Source: Paragorgia papillata (Eukaryota > Cnidaria > Anthozoa > Scleralcyonacea > Coralliidae). From it: a stretch of DNA of 64,000 nucleotides. The translations under genes and the position numbers were made by a program. The stretch spans positions 842,501-906,500 of the forward strand of contig JAWNZC010000445.1 in assembly GCA_035771165.1 (NCBI GenBank), written 5' to 3'. Shown here piece by piece: positions 11,922 to 24,463 of this stretch (positions are counted from its first letter, which is position 1; each line of letters begins with the position of its first letter). The notes under the pieces are model-generated. The model had not been told where the DNA came from, ran no database searches, and was given only the letters and a program-made list of their open reading frames with translations.

Positions 11922-12437
11922 TTCATTTTCACAGTATCTTTTTCTCTAATTTCCTTTACATTGCCATTACATTGTTTACATTAACCCCATATCAAAATTT
12001 AAAAAATTATGCTATGCAAAGAATATATGTAACACTTAACGGAGAAAATATATCTTTCATCTCAAAGATCTCCTGTGATAGGTAATGGCTTCTACAGATA
12101 TATTTTCCATATAATATTAATTCGTTTTGGAGTTATTTAGATTTGATTCATCTGTAAATGCACGAGCTAAACTATGACGTAAAATTATGTACAGATTATT
12201 GCAAGTTATTGAAAATTATGCACGTGTCTTCGTCATTATAATGAAAGAATTTGGTCTTTTATGTGGTGATTAGATTTAAGTCATGTTCATGTTGAGATGC
12301 ATTTAGTTGCAATTGCAAAGTGTCAAGAGACTCAAAAACCTCTAAGATACACACGAATTATTTACAACGATTAGTTCACGATCACCTATGTTTTCTTTGA
12401 TGTACCGCGGTTGTTTATTTTTAATAGTTACTGCCGA
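11922..12437. other. Intergenic, no gene seen
   Basis: AT-rich non-coding DNA. The stretch around 12010-12110 contains near-palindromic ATATATTTTCC/GGAGAAAATATAT blocks that could be a decayed MITE, too weak to call. Confidence 0.4.
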
Positions 12438-12838
12438 CAAGTTAATTGCCCCCAGGCTAATATACAGGGTGAATAAAAAAAAACTGATGCCTTTCATATT
12501 CAAATTAGCCGCATAGCGGCTGTAATTTGACAGAAGTTCCCTAAATATCTCATGGGTATACGAAGCATATCAAATAAGTGAACCCTAAATATCTCATGGG
12601 TATACGAAGCATATCAAATAAGGTTCACTTATTTGATATTCACTTATTTGATATGCTTCGTATACCCATGAGATATTTAGGGTTCACTTATTTGATATGC
12701 TTCGTATACCCATGAGATATTTAGGGAACTTCTGTCAAATTACAGCCGCTATGCGGCTAATTTGAATATGAAAGGCATCAGTTTTTTTTTATTCACCCTG
12801 TATATTAGCCCGTATATTAGCCCGGGGCAATTAACTTG
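12438..12838. mobile_element. Long fold-back element with duplicated inner arm
   Basis: Almost fully palindromic. CAAGTTAATTGCCCC...GGCTAATATACAGGGTGAATA on the left is mirrored on the right. Inside, a block of about 55 bp (CCTAAATATCTCATGGGTA...) occurs twice in each arm. The arms are roughly 190 bp around a centre near 12630. Non-coding; a hairpin this long is unstable in cloning and in vivo. Confidence 0.85.
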
Positions 12839-13039
12839 ATTTATGCGTGGTTGGGAAAATAAGCTTTAATCCATGGTCACAAATGTGATAAAGGATTTAT
12901 CATCGCGACGAAGTGTTTTTAGACAATCTCTGTGATAACGAACTCAGTATCTCAGTTTTCTTAGGCAACCTCGGTGATCTTGAACTGACGTAGTTACCTC
13001 GGTTGAGGTAACTAACCTATACTTATACTAAGGGGCCGA

Positions 13040-13305
13040 ATACATGGGGAAATTTCAGCCCGGCTACTGAGGTATGGAAAAGAGGAGAATGATTTGAATA
13101 AGAAACACGAAGTGTGGAAATCAGCCAAGTTGTCACAAACATGCAGCATAAAACAAACATATTTAGATGTGTATTTCAAATAAACCATATTTATTACTTC
13201 TTTATCGCTTTCACTTTCTGTATTCCACACTTCGTGTTTCTTATTCAAAACATTCACTCCCTCTTTTCCATCCCCCAGTAGCCGGGCTGAAATTTCCCCA
13301 CGTAT
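13040..13305. mobile_element. Inverted-repeat MITE
   Basis: Ends ATACATGGGGAAATTTC / GAAATTTCCCCACGTAT are inverted repeats that extend inwards through AGCCCGGCTACTG and TTGAATAAGAAACACGAAG. Arms are about 85-90 bp around an AT-rich loop. No coding content. Confidence 0.8.
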
Positions 13306-13687
13306 AGTTTATCTCATTTACATATCAAACAAATCTAAATAATCCAAAAGAAAACTGATTATAGAACAACAGTAAAAATTAATATTATGCATTTCCCGTA
13401 ATCATTGGTTATTATTTGTCAGAAAGTTTAGTCAATTTGTCCCCGTGGTTGTCAGATTCTTAGCCTAAAATGCTATTATCTGTAGTTACACGTGATCGGT
13501 GCATGCCCCGTTGGGGTGGTGAAACAGTACGAAATGTTTGAATAAGAATAAAGTTAAATTCCCATAGGATAAAGATTGTGCACCAATATGGCCACCATTT
13601 CATTGTTTCTGTGCGCCACTAGGCCGCCGTGACGTCAGATGAAAACCAAGAATTATATGTAGGAAAAAGGACTTATTAAGGGGGCGA

Positions 13688-14164
13688 TTACATGGACCGG
13701 GCTGGCCCGGTTAACCGGGATGACTGGATGAGTTTACGAAACGATTACATGGAGCGGGCTAGCCCGGTAAGCCGGGATGATTTCAGGCCGAAATTTGCAA
13801 TTATCAAGTAAATAAGGGCAAAGTTGCGTTAGTTTTACTTCAGTTTTACACTAATTAGTCTAGTATTTATTTTGTAACCCCATCGTTAACAAAAAAATTG
13901 TTAGTCTTAGCTAACGCACGAAAGCGTCTTCACGAAGACTAATTAATTTATTAAATCTTCGCTATGATCACGAAACACACAAACAACGTTTTGATGTTCT
14001 ATTTCAGTTCCTTTCAGCACTATTTATTCACACAGTCAAGCAAACGAACGCGTATCGAAGCGAGATCAACAGTTTTTCAGCCCATTTTCATCCCAGTTAA
14101 CCGGGCTAGCCCAGTTGCGACAACTGGGATCCCGGCAAACCGGGCTAGCCCGCTTGCCATGTAA
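13688..14164. mobile_element. Inverted-repeat element with GGGCTAGCCCGG blocks
   Basis: The left end TTACATGGACCGGGCTGGCC pairs with the right end, whose complement reads TTACATGGCAAGCGGGCTAG. Each end contains two or three partially self-complementary CCGGGCTAGCCCGG blocks. About 480 bp, AT-rich interior, non-coding. Its right edge lies about 15 bp from the truncated end of the BEL/Pao gag fragment. Confidence 0.7.
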
Positions 14165-14179
14165 AGTGTACAAGAATTA

Positions 14180-14719
14180 TTACAGCGCTTGTAATAATTG
14201 GGCGAAGTCCCACTTTTGCCAGTCCTTTTGACCACTCACCAGCTCTGGCTTGATGACTGGCAATTTGTCTAAGGTTGTCCGAACCATAGACAAACAATCC
14301 GATAGCTTACCCAAAGTTTCCAAAGACTGTACGTTGTACAAAAGCGTGTGGTAAAATTGATGTACTTTGGCTGGCTGTTTCCCGGCGACGACAGGCAAAT
14401 TCCTGATGTTCTCAACATAAGCATGTTCGATCTGATTAATGTTGCCATAATTGGATTCCAGAATGTTCTTTGCTCGTTCATAACCTTCGGAAGAAAATGG
14501 CAAACCGTCAATTCCCTCGCGAACTTTTGATTGTAAAAATTCCTTCAAAAACGCGAATTTCGTAACTGTGGGCAGGTCTTGCGAGTCGACCTCAGCTTTG
14601 AAAGTGTTCCAGAACGAAAGCCATTTCTCGAATGTTCCGTCGTATTTCGTAATAGCCAGTTTGGGTAATCTGACGAGGCTCTTCTTTCCTGATTTCTCCG
14701 GTTTATCGACTAATGTCAT
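14180..14719 (-). pseudogene. BEL/Pao retrotransposon gag fragment (DUF1759-like)
   Basis: 179-residue minus-strand ORF with the core of the BEL/Pao gag domain: LPKLAITKYDGTFEKWLSFW, then FAFLKEFLQSKVREGIDGLP, and YERAKNILESNYGN. In intact elements this domain is followed by zinc knuckles, protease, reverse transcriptase and integrase; none is present, and the frame ends at 14180 beside a MITE. The N-terminal part is in another frame (14844-15056), so at least one frameshift has occurred. No LTRs recognised. A dead 5' fragment. Confidence 0.8.
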
Positions 14720-14843
14720 CTCGGCTTTCTTTTGCTCGAACTTAAGTTCTTCACGTTTGCGTGCTACTAGTGTATCTCCTCCTTTTCCAGTTTCGCGTTC
14801 TCGACTCTCGTTGCGGCTTCTTCTAGACAGTGTGTTAAAAGGG

Positions 14844-15056
14844 TTACGTTGTTGTCGGCTTCATCGACGCTTTTCTCAATCTCCTGACCCATATCTCTAC
14901 GTCGTCAATACTCACCCCTTCTTCAAGTTTTACCTTTTCGACTTGAACTTTTAGCTCGTCCACCGCACTGATGATCCGCGCGAGAGTTTCCTTGTGTCGC
15001 GTGATCTTCTCTATGTTTCCTTTCTCCACGATATTTTTCGTTTTGTTACTAGTCAA
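14844..15056 (-). pseudogene. N-terminal coiled-coil part of the BEL/Pao gag fragment
   Basis: 70 residues rich in Lys/Glu/Val heptad-like spacing (ETLARIISAVDELKVQVEKV), as found upstream of DUF1759 in BEL/Pao gag proteins. It is out of frame with the domain at 14180-14719; the intervening 120 bases are still alternately charged in translation. Together they are one broken ORF. Confidence 0.6.
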
Positions 15057-15743
15057 AACTTAAGTTATCTGCCATTTTTTTAGTTCACTCCATGCAATGT
15101 TTGGCCTAACCTTATATATGACCTTTCAGTCAGCAATAGTGATTATTCATCGTTAAGTATAAAATATGCGATTTTTAACAGTGTCCCACGTTATTTTGTC
15201 ACTGATTTTAGTTTATAATGAAGTTACGTTTTGTCGAAGAAGTATGCAGAAGAGTTTTTCAGTTCTGTTTTAAACGTTTGTACGTGTCGTTTCAATAACA
15301 TTTCTTACAAAATTCTAAGTCTCAAATGCCAAGATATAATTTAAACACAGTAAAACCAACTGCTGTTTTGTATAATTTTAATGATATCTGCGATTCAAGA
15401 AGGGGAGAGAGAAATTTGGAGTCGGAAGCATGAATTAACTAATAAACAGATAGTTTATACTGTGCCGAGTTTCAGGAGTTTTTCATTTTTGATGAGTTTT
15501 GTCGGTACCGTTATTGTCGGGGAAGGATAGAGGCTTTTACTTTTGTCAAAATCGGGCGCAAAAACATATGAAAACGAAACATATGAAAGAGCAACAGCCC
15601 ATTTTTTTACGTACCTTTTTGTCGTCTTGGTTTTCGGTTGAAGTAAATAAAGGTCCCATTTCTATCTTTTTTAAATGCCGTTGAGGAGTGGAAGTACTGC
15701 ATCTCTTAACTCTAGTAAAAGTGGCTTGGCTTTCAGAAATAAC
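15057..15743. other. Intergenic, no gene seen
   Basis: AT-rich; short ORFs only, without recognisable domains. Confidence 0.5.
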
Positions 15744-16001
15744 CTACTTGAAGGTCTCGAAACTGTAAAGTCGCCTTTCACAAGCTCTGCAGTCCAAACG
15801 TGGAAGTGAGTCGGCATTGGGAATTGAAGCACAGTATATATCTTCCGCGGCCGATAAGATCTTGTTCTTTATTTTGAATAAAATTTTTTGTGAGTGTCGC
15901 ACATCACAAACAAAACGACACAGGCGACAGCAATTTGTGTTTATATTTTGAGTTGCGTAGATTTTTCTTGGACTTTCTGGTACAGCTTTACGTAATGACA
16001 T
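15744..16001 (-). CDS. Small Cys-rich zinc-binding ORF (ZAD-like fragment)
   Basis: 85 residues with two paired-cysteine knuckles, C-CRLC near residue 24-28 and C-x2-C near 71-74, followed by ERRLYSFETFK. The spacing and the 'RACERRL..F..F' ending resemble zinc-associated or MADF/ZAD-type N-terminal zinc domains that often precede transposase or zinc-finger regions in invertebrates. The frame stops directly after the domain, so it is either a lone exon or a fragment. It lies just left of the tandem duplication. Function unknown. Confidence 0.4.
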   Translation of the reverse strand: MSLRKAVPESPRKIYATQNINTNCCRLCRFVCDVRHSQKILFKIKNKILSAAEDIYCASIPNADSLPRLDCRACERRLYSFETFK

Positions 16002-16239
16002 TACTCAATACTGATATTATGTTTTTACATTCACTGGGAAATATCGCGAGTGATAATATTTATAATAAAACCACAAAGTTTCAAAACCACAGTGAGATCC
16101 TAATCAATCGCGTGAGCCGCCTATAATAGTCTGAGTCTAAAAGTCTAAAAGTTTAAACTTGCATTTAACAAGGCGGTCATGCATAAAACAGACTTTGCCT
16201 TTCATCGTTTTTTTTGACAGGTTTTGTTATTATATTGCT

Positions 16240-17584
16240 TTACACATATTTTTTTACAATGATAAATAGGCTATCATATTTTTTACGACAACTTAATACT
16301 TTTACAAAAGGTATGTAATATTCACTATTCACTATGTAATATTCAACTGTCATTAATAAATTAACAAAAGTGACAGGTGCGTAGGACGACCAAACGGTGT
16401 GTGTTTTGAGGGTTTTCGAGCTGATTTTTACAATTATTGACGAATTTAACATATTACTCCCTACTCGTTGTTTTCCACCGCAGTTATCAACATGTAATCC
16501 ATTATGTCCAACGGGATCGTTTGCTAGCTTCATACACACACGACAGTACAAAGGCAAACCTTCCCACCATTGACCAATTGCCGACTTGTAGTACTCCATT
16601 GGAAAGTCGAAACCTTCGAACTTCCACCTCAAGTACTTGTTGTATTCCACTTCGTTTTCGGCGAGTCGTAGAAGAGAGTCGGCGAGCTTTTTAGGCGAAG
16701 CAAAATCTTTCACTTTAATTACAGAATGCTTCAAATTTCCCCATTTAATAACCTCGTCAATTTTCTCAGTTCCCATCCACACGGGAACAGCACCAGAAGA
16801 CAGTGCAACGTAAATTTTCTCAGTCAAGTAATAGTCACAGTCGGAATTTGGAAAAAACGAGTACGAATTTGTACTTACGCATTGTTTCTTTGACTGTGTT
16901 CACCCAACCATTTCCCGGTATTCGGGGTTTATTTTGGAGACACTCTCCGTACGTGTCCACTTGAATATGCTTCATTAATCTGAACATGTATAACGTGCGA
17001 GTATCTTCGCAGTGACTGTAAATGGCCATCACTAGACCAGTCTTTTGATCAAAAGGAAGAGGTTTCGTCAGATCTGGTCGCTTGAACTCCGGACAAGGAA
17101 AGTCAGAATCCAGGCGATAAGTAGCCAAATAATTAAAATTTCCCATTACGTGTTTGTCTCTTAAAGACCATGCGAACCTTGGGTTTTCGTTGATATGAAA
17201 AATCCATGGAATAGACTTCTCCCTTTTTGAAGGGATTTCGTCGATGTTCGTGCCGTGTATTACCAACGCTGAAGCTTCGCCTAAACGGCTTTTGTTGCTG
17301 GAAACTTCGCAGTTGACAGGACAGTTCTTGCCAACAGAGAGAAAAGGCCATTTGTGATGATTTCGGGTTACATTCACCTTGTGGCCAAAAACTCGCGTCC
17401 AATACAAGACTAGAATCGACGTATTCGGCGATCTGAGACGGCCAAATTCTTCATTCTTTTTGTCGAAAAACTGCTGCGGACTTTTGTGCGAAACTCGGAA
17501 CATGTAAACCGTGATTAGTAAAACAACGAACGCCGTGAAAATAAAATACCTTTTAAAAAATCGAGACCAGTTATTGAAAGCCAT
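16240..17584 (-). pseudogene. Alpha-1,3-fucosyltransferase (GT10) copy 1, frameshifted
   Basis: Same gene as the copy at 30653-32035, but with one extra A in a homopolymer (16852-16857, six A against five in copies 2 and 3). This shifts the frame inside the donor-binding motif region, after FVLVF. The upstream part (17584 down to about 16835) keeps the transmembrane anchor and stem; the downstream part (MTEKIYVAL...) is intact but out of frame. The native stop is also lost by the small 3' deletion shared with copy 2. Unless the extra base is a sequencing error, no active enzyme is made. Confidence 0.85.
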
Positions 17585-17641
17585 ACACAGAGAGCTATAC
17601 AGCGCTAGGAATAGCTTGGGGGGATAACAGGATCTTCCCAT

Positions 17642-18425
17642 AATGCAACGCGCGTTAATAAGTAATATTCAACTAATATTTTATCTGTAAATCCAATCAA
17701 TTTCCTCTCACATGAAAAACTTAACGAAAAAATAGTGATAATCTACCGATACACGAATTGCTGCTTTTGCTCGAATTTTCTTCAAAACTCGCTCGTGCCA
17801 GTCTACTTCCGCATCACACGTCGATCAGCGAATTGACTGGCGTTGCGCCGCCCAGTATATAAGCGCCCTGTTTGATAATATATACGAACGCCAATAACTT
17901 TGCGCAAAAACACAGCAAAAAAAGTTATGTCCAACAGGGTACAAAGTGGCCTGACACAAATTAAATCACGATATAGCTAGGCAGAAGGGGCCGGGGATTA
18001 CAAGATCTTCCCATAATGCAACGCGCGCGTCTTCACAGTTTCTCGATAAAAAACGGCAGAAATTCATTGAATTCGCTCCAAGATAAGGCCAAATAACAAT
18101 GTAATATGGTAAGTGAAAATTATTCTAAGCTAACCAAATATAACTTTAGGGATTTAGGACGTATTTTGTGCAGTTTATCATTTGCCGACCGTAGGGTAGC
18201 CTGCGAACCCCAGATCTATTTTTCTGCCCTCATTGCCTCCGTAAAAACTACGGTCTGCGAACCCGAGCCGAGATTTGATTTCCGTCACGTAATATCTTTT
18301 TATTCAATCACAATTTACCTCTTAAAAACAGGGAACTAACGCGCGGGATTTGTGCCGGAAAAACACGCTAACGCGTGGAAACAAAGGAGTGAAGACAAAT
18401 AAACAATTCCCAATTCCTTTCTGAA
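17642..18425. promoter_or_regulatory. Divergent intergenic region, fucosyltransferase / RecQ-like stub
   Basis: About 840 bp separate the minus-strand enzyme start (17584) from the plus-strand helicase-like ATG (18426). On the minus strand a TATA-like CTTATATACT (about 17855-17864) lies some 270 bp upstream of the enzyme start. The motif ATCTTCCCATAATGCAACGCGCG occurs twice (17631 and 18006 areas), a remnant of a local duplication. The same region recurs at 32093-32876 and, longer, at 50940-52120. Promoter function is inferred. Confidence 0.35.
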
Positions 18426-18582
18426 ATGACAGAAAGTATCGAGAGTGCGCTTATAAACATCAAGAGCATGCTATAAAATACGTCGGCAAAGAGAGAAAGG
18501 ATCTTTTCGTGAATTTGCCTACTGGATTTGGGAAGTCCCTAATATTCCAAGCCTACTGCGAAGGCAGTGTTGAAATGCAAGT
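18426..18582 (+). pseudogene. RecQ-like DNA helicase 5' stub (unit 1)
   Basis: Starts ATG at 18426 (MTESIESALINIKS...). After an internal frame change it encodes KDLFVNLPTGFGKSLIFQAY, which is helicase motif I (Walker A) of RecQ-type ATP-dependent helicases. Coding potential stops just after this motif, so it is only the beginning of such a gene. The same stub occurs at 32876 and 52121. Unit 3 has three extra bases (ATT) near 52161 and a slightly longer open N-terminus. A decayed fragment captured by the duplicated unit. Confidence 0.6.
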
Positions 18583-18730
18583 CGAAATATAGCAACCACT
18601 GTGAAGTATGCACCACATTCAGCCTTCGATTCAGCCTTCGATTCGTCCTTCGATTCAATTATCGCTCTTATTGCGAAGTTATCTCCATATTCATCAGGTG
18701 GTCGTTATTACAGAATATGATACAAAAACA

Positions 18731-21669
18731 CAATTTTCTCAGGCGCTTTTCTATAGGATTTCTCCAAATTAACATATCTTGTACAGAATTTCATGCTCTT
18801 TAATCTAGTATAAGTCCCCAGAGTGGCATAGACCCATGAACGACGCAGGCAAGCTTTAAACAAATTGCGGCGCGGCGTCATTAATACGACTGACGGGGGT
18901 TATGTTGTATATTTCATATTACATCAGATATAAACACAATTTTCTCAGCCGCTATTCTATAGGATTTTTTTTAATTTACATTTGTTATACAGAATTTCAT
19001 GCTCTTTAATCTAGTATAAGTCCCAAGAGTGGCATAGACCCATGAACGACGCAGGCAAGCGCGGCGTCATTAATACGACTGACGGGGGTTATGTTGTATA
19101 TTTCATATTACATCAGATATAAACACAATTTTCTCAGCCGCTATTCTATAGGATTTTTTTTAATTTACATTTGTTATACAGAATTTCATGCTCTTTAATC
19201 TAGTATAAGTCCCAAGAGTGGCATAGACCCATGAACGACGCAGGCAAGCTTTAAACAAATTGCGGCGCGGCGTCATTAATACGACTGACGGGTGTTATGT
19301 TGTATATTTCAGATTTCCTCAGAAAAAGTACAATTTTCTCAGCCGCTATTCTATACGATTTTTTAAAATTTACATATGTTATACAGAATTTCATGCTCTT
19401 TAATCTAGTATAAGTCACCAGAGTGGCATAGACCCATGAACGACGCAGGCATGGTTTAAAGAAATGGCGACGTGGCGTCATTAATACGACTGACGGATGT
19501 TATGTTGTTTATTTCAGATTTCCTCAGAAAAAGTACAATTTTCTCAGCCGCTATTCTATACGATTTTTTAAAATTTACATATGTTATACAGAATTTCATG
19601 CTCTTTAATCTAGTATAAGTCACCAGAGTGGCATAGACCCATGAACGACGCAGGCAAGCTTTAAACAAATTGCGGCGCGGCGTTATTAATACGACTGACG
19701 GTGGTTATGTGCATGTTGTATATTTCAGATTACATCAGATATAAACACAATTTTCTCAGCCGCTATTCTATACGATTTTTTTAAATTTACATTCATTATA
19801 CAGAATTTCATGCTCTTTAATCTAGTATAAGTCCCCAGAGTGGCATAGACCCATGAACGACGCAGGGAAGCTTTAAACAAATTGCGGCGCGGCGTCATTA
19901 ATACGACTGACGGCGATTATGTTGTATATTTCAGATTACATCAGATATAAACACAATTTTCTCAGCCGCTATTCTATACGATTTTTTTAAATTTACATAC
20001 ATTATACAGAATTTCATGCTCTTTAATCTAGTATAAGTCCCCAGAGTGGCATAGACCCATGAACGACGCAGGGAAGCTTTAAACAAATTGCGGCGCGGCG
20101 TCATTAATACGACTGACGGCGATTATGTTGTATATTTCAGATTACATCAGATATAAACACAATTTTCTCAGCCGCTATTCTATACGATTTTTTTAAATTT
20201 ACATATGTTATACAGAATTTCATGCCCTTTAATCTAGTATACGTCCCCAGAGCGGCATAGACCCATGAACGACGCAGGCAAGCTTTAAACAAATTGCGGC
20301 GCGGCGTCATTAATACGACTGACGGGTGTTATGTTGTATATTTCAGATTACATCAGATATAAACACAATTTTCTCAGCCGCTATTCTATACGATTTTTTT
20401 TAATTTACATATGTTATACAGAATTTCATGCTCTTTAATCTAGTATAAGTCACCAGAGTGGCATAGACCCATGAACGACGCACGCATGGTTTAAAGAAAT
20501 TGCGCCGCGGCATCATTAATACGACTGACGGGTGTTATGTTGTATATTTCAGATTACATCAGATATAAACACAATTTTCTCAGCCGCTATTCTATAGGAT
20601 TTTTTTTAATTTACATTTGTTATACAGAATTTCATGCTCTTTAATCTAGTATAAGTCCCAAGAGTGGCATAGACCCATGAACGACGCAGGCAAGCGCGGC
20701 GTCATTAATACGACTGACGGGGGTTATGTTGTATATTTCATATTACATCAGATATAAACACAATTTTCTCAGCCGCTATTCTATAGGATTTTTTTTAATT
20801 TACATTTGTTATACAGAATTTCATGCTCTTTAATCTAGTATAAGTCCCAAGAGTGGCATAGACCCATGAACGACGCAGGCAAGCTTTAAACAAATTGCGG
20901 CGCGGCGTCATTAATACGACTGACGGGTGTTATGTTGTATATTTCAGATTTCCTCAGAAAAAGTACAATTTTCTCAGCCGCTATTCTATACGATTTTTTA
21001 AAATTTACATATGTTATACAGAATTTCATGCTCTTGAATCTAGTATAAGTCACCAGAGTGGCATAGACCCATGAACGACGCAGGCATGGTTTAAAGAAAT
21101 GGCGACGTGGCGTCATTAATACGACTGACGGATGTTATGTTGTTTATTTCAGATTTCCTCAGAAAAAGTACAATTTTCTCAGCCGCTATTCTATACGATT
21201 TTTTAAAATTTACATATGTTATACAGAATTTCATGCTCTTTAATCTAGTATAAGTCACCAGAGTGGCATAGACCCATGAACGACGCAGGCAAGCTTTAAA
21301 CAAATTGCGGCGCGGCGTTATTAATACGACTGACGGCGGTTATGTGCATGTTGTATATTTCAGATTACATCAGATATAAACACAATTTTCTCAGCCGCTA
21401 TTCTATACGGTTTTTTTAAATTTACATTCATTATACAGAATTTCATGCTCTTTAATCTAGTATAAGTCCCCAGAGTGGCATAGACCCATGAACGACGCAG
21501 GGAAGCTTTAAACAAATTGCGGCGCGGCGTCATTAATACGACTGACGGCGATTATGTTGTATATTTCAGATTACATCAGATATAAACACAATTTTCTCAG
21601 CCGCTATTCTATACGATTTTTTTTAATTTACATATGTTATATAGAATTTCATGCTCTTTAATCTAGTAT
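18731..21669 (+). repeat. ~204-bp satellite array in unit 1
   Basis: About 14 head-to-tail monomers of roughly 192-211 bp, recognisable by CATAGACCCATGAACGACGC, TTAATACGACTGACGG and TTTCTCAGCCGCTATTCTAT. The leftmost monomer is the most diverged, as expected at an array edge. A block of eight monomers (about 1635 bp) is repeated: 19251-19668 corresponds to 20886-21303, a higher-order repeat. Short minus-strand ORFs inside monomers recur only because the monomer does. No spacers, so not CRISPR. Confidence 0.95.
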
Positions 21670-21935
21670 AAAGAACGGAAAGGACTACTATATTTTATTT
21701 TATTTTATTTTATTTAACTTTGCCCTGATAATATCATTAATTATATATGTTCAATTTGTACCAACAAAAGTAATACAAGGCAGGAATTCCCGCAACAGCT
21801 AAAGCCAATTACTGCGGATCCTTTGTTACAAATATTACAACAACATACAAGTTTAACAGTGAACGGAAATACACATGCACAAGATAATACAAAAACAATG
21901 AATCTAAGATAAAAGAAAAAGAACGCTAACACCCC

Positions 21936-21966
<31 letters not shown>

Positions 21967-23993
21967 ACACACCCCAAAGGAAAGCTGTGAATTAATTAAT
22001 TATTTAAATAAAGAAAATAAAAAAATAAACAATTAATTAATTAAATAAATAAATAAAAAAGTAAATAAGTAAGTAAATAAATAAATAAATAAATAAAAAA
22101 TAAATAAATAAATAGATAGATAAATAAATAAATAAATAAATAGATAAATAAATAAATAATTAAATAAATAAATAAATAATAAATTGGGACATAAATTGTA
22201 TATTAATAATATACATGGATTATTAGAAATATGCAAGGGAAGAGCACTATTTAAAAACAAGGACTTTGTGAACCAAGACTGGTACATGTAAAGTAACTGT
22301 TCTTCATGCACTCGATCGTTGACGACACCAAGATCATCTGGTATAACCAAACCTATATGAAAAACTGCATGGTCGTGACGTTAACACGCCATAAAAGAAT
22401 ATAACCATAATAATAAACGAGCTTTTTCAGGATCGCTTAAGTTTGTAAGTAAGTGCTAATAAGTTTGCGTCTTCTGCCTAAGGATCAGAACAGAAAAAAC
22501 CATTGTCACACAATATCAACCATCTCATGCAGGTAATGATCTAAGATCTTGCATGTTAATGGAAAGTAATAAATAAACACCAAAGCCTTTCTTTATCTTG
22601 GAAGTATTTTGTATGTTGATAGGCAGCTTCTTCACGAAATTGCTACCAAAATTTCCAAAGCAAGCTCGTCCTTTGGCAGGGTCACTGAGAGACTTTCAGT
22701 ACAGCGGGATTGGAAAAACCATAGCATCAAGCTAGCGGACTATTATATATGAAGTGGAGACTATATATGTACAGTAGAAACATTCAAAAGCTAAAAAGCT
22801 TTTCAGCAAATATGCTCAAGAGACATATTCTGCGGACAAATTGAGAAGAAAACGTTTTATAACAATTGAAATTTCATCTAATACAAAGTGTTACAGTATA
22901 GAAATCATCGTCCGCAAACGCAATCTGGAGTGGCTAATCATTTAGTCAGAATGGATGACGTACGCGCGCTTACCAAGTACATTTTATATACTAGTTAGTA
23001 GTATGATGAGATGAAAATGGGCCCAGGAAGTTGGATAAACCAACGAAACGTTACAAGACATGTTCGCCGATATCAACAAAGAAGTGTGTATTATAGGCCG
23101 TTGCCAAGTCACAACGAGAAGAACTTATCCATGCATATATCGTTCAAAATGAACATAAATAGACCACACCTTTGTGGAAAAGTTTGAAAAAAAAAAGTTA
23201 GTATGACATATACCAAAAGTACACCTACAGTCAGTAAAGTCATCAGACATCATTGACGGAAGAACTGGTACAAGGCAGGAGACACAACTTTCCACTGTGG
23301 CGTCAGTGACTGACATATTGCGAAAAAAGTGGACTCTTTGCTCACAGTGTCTCTCACCAACAAAGGAACGAAGAGATAGTGGAAAAAGACACGTCATCCA
23401 TTCTCATTATAACAAGGCCAATGACCACTTGTAGTAATTACATTTAATCAAGACAAAAAGATTGAAATTTCTTTGCAAATGTGAAATTTTGTGGAGATTT
23501 ATGTAAACGATTTCCAGACTTATCCACGAGATATACTCGAATTATCACGTGCACCGGCGACGCCCATCCCACACGAAACTCCGATGCAGATTGTTTCGCA
23601 TGGTAAATAGCCTAGGTAAACAGAAACGTCAGATACTAAAAGGAAACAATTTCACACTCAAACTGAGTAAGCGAAAATATTAATATATGTAATCAAATAA
23701 CAATTAAACCAACGTCTTTATTTATATGATGTATTAAAGTTCGACTCAAGGCAAATTACATTTTTCGCTTTATATAATGTATTAAAGAAAGTATAGAATC
23801 TAAATATGATGAAAAAACAATTGTAACGAAATTTTTTTTCTTTGATTTTGGGTTGTTGAATCGACGAATTGTGAAGTATTTTCATAAAAATCCGTGTTGT
23901 ATGAAGAGTCTGGCACTAGCAAGTGTGTGAGGTAAACGGAGGAACGATATAACGATCCATTAAAGTAAACGAAGAAAAAAATGCACTCAAGAC
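21670..23993. other. Non-coding body of unit 1 (first part)
   Basis: Begins with (TTTTA)n, then a poly-C/(CA)n tract at 21931-21972 and an (AAAT)n-rich stretch at about 22010-22190. The rest is AT-rich with no supported gene. Repeated at 37806-40150. Confidence 0.7.
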
Positions 23994-24308
23994 ATGAGAA
24001 GTGAGCTGAAACTTTTATCCTTGTATAGTAGACGGCGCTTTTTTAGATTTTTAACAATTTTTAAAATTTTAAACAAATTAGATTGTCCAGAGCAGTTGAC
24101 CGACGCTATTAAACTGCGAAGCTCCATTCGAGAAAAAGAACTTCGTGATCACAAACTCCTCCATCTACCAAGAGTAAACAGTAAAATAGGACAGTCAATG
24201 TTTCGATATGCAGGAGCCAAAGATTGGAATTCCCTTCCCGTGTACATTAGAGAAATTACTTATTTTAACATTTTTAAACAAACGCTTTTTAACTATCTTT
24301 TGAACTGA
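23994..24308 (+). pseudogene. Non-LTR retrotransposon 3' end (C-terminus of RT protein)
   Basis: 104 residues matching the extreme C-terminus of jockey/CR1/RTE-type reverse transcriptase proteins. They show a Leu/Arg-rich stretch, RMFRY-like SMFRYAGAKDWNSLP and VYIREITYFNIFKQTLFNYL before the stop. In such elements this tail follows the polymerase domain, which is missing here. A 3' UTR leads to AATAAAG and a long (TTA)n tail (24462-24552). This is a 5'-truncated LINE insertion. Confidence 0.7.
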
Positions 24309-24461
24309 CATCGATTGCCATATTTGTAGTTCTTAATTTGTATTATATAGAAATTAATATTGTTAGTCATTTCTAGGGTAGTTATATAATTGTAAATACT
24401 GTTCATCCTGTTTCAGTACCAGCTATACTTAACAGCTGAAAGGGTCTTATAGTTTAAAATA

Positions 24462-24463
24462 AA

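Noticed and set aside
19251..19668. Recurring 69-78-residue ORFs (RRSWVYATLVTY...) as a gene family
   Set aside because: They recur only with the satellite monomer, lack conservation beyond it, and are interrupted in many monomers.
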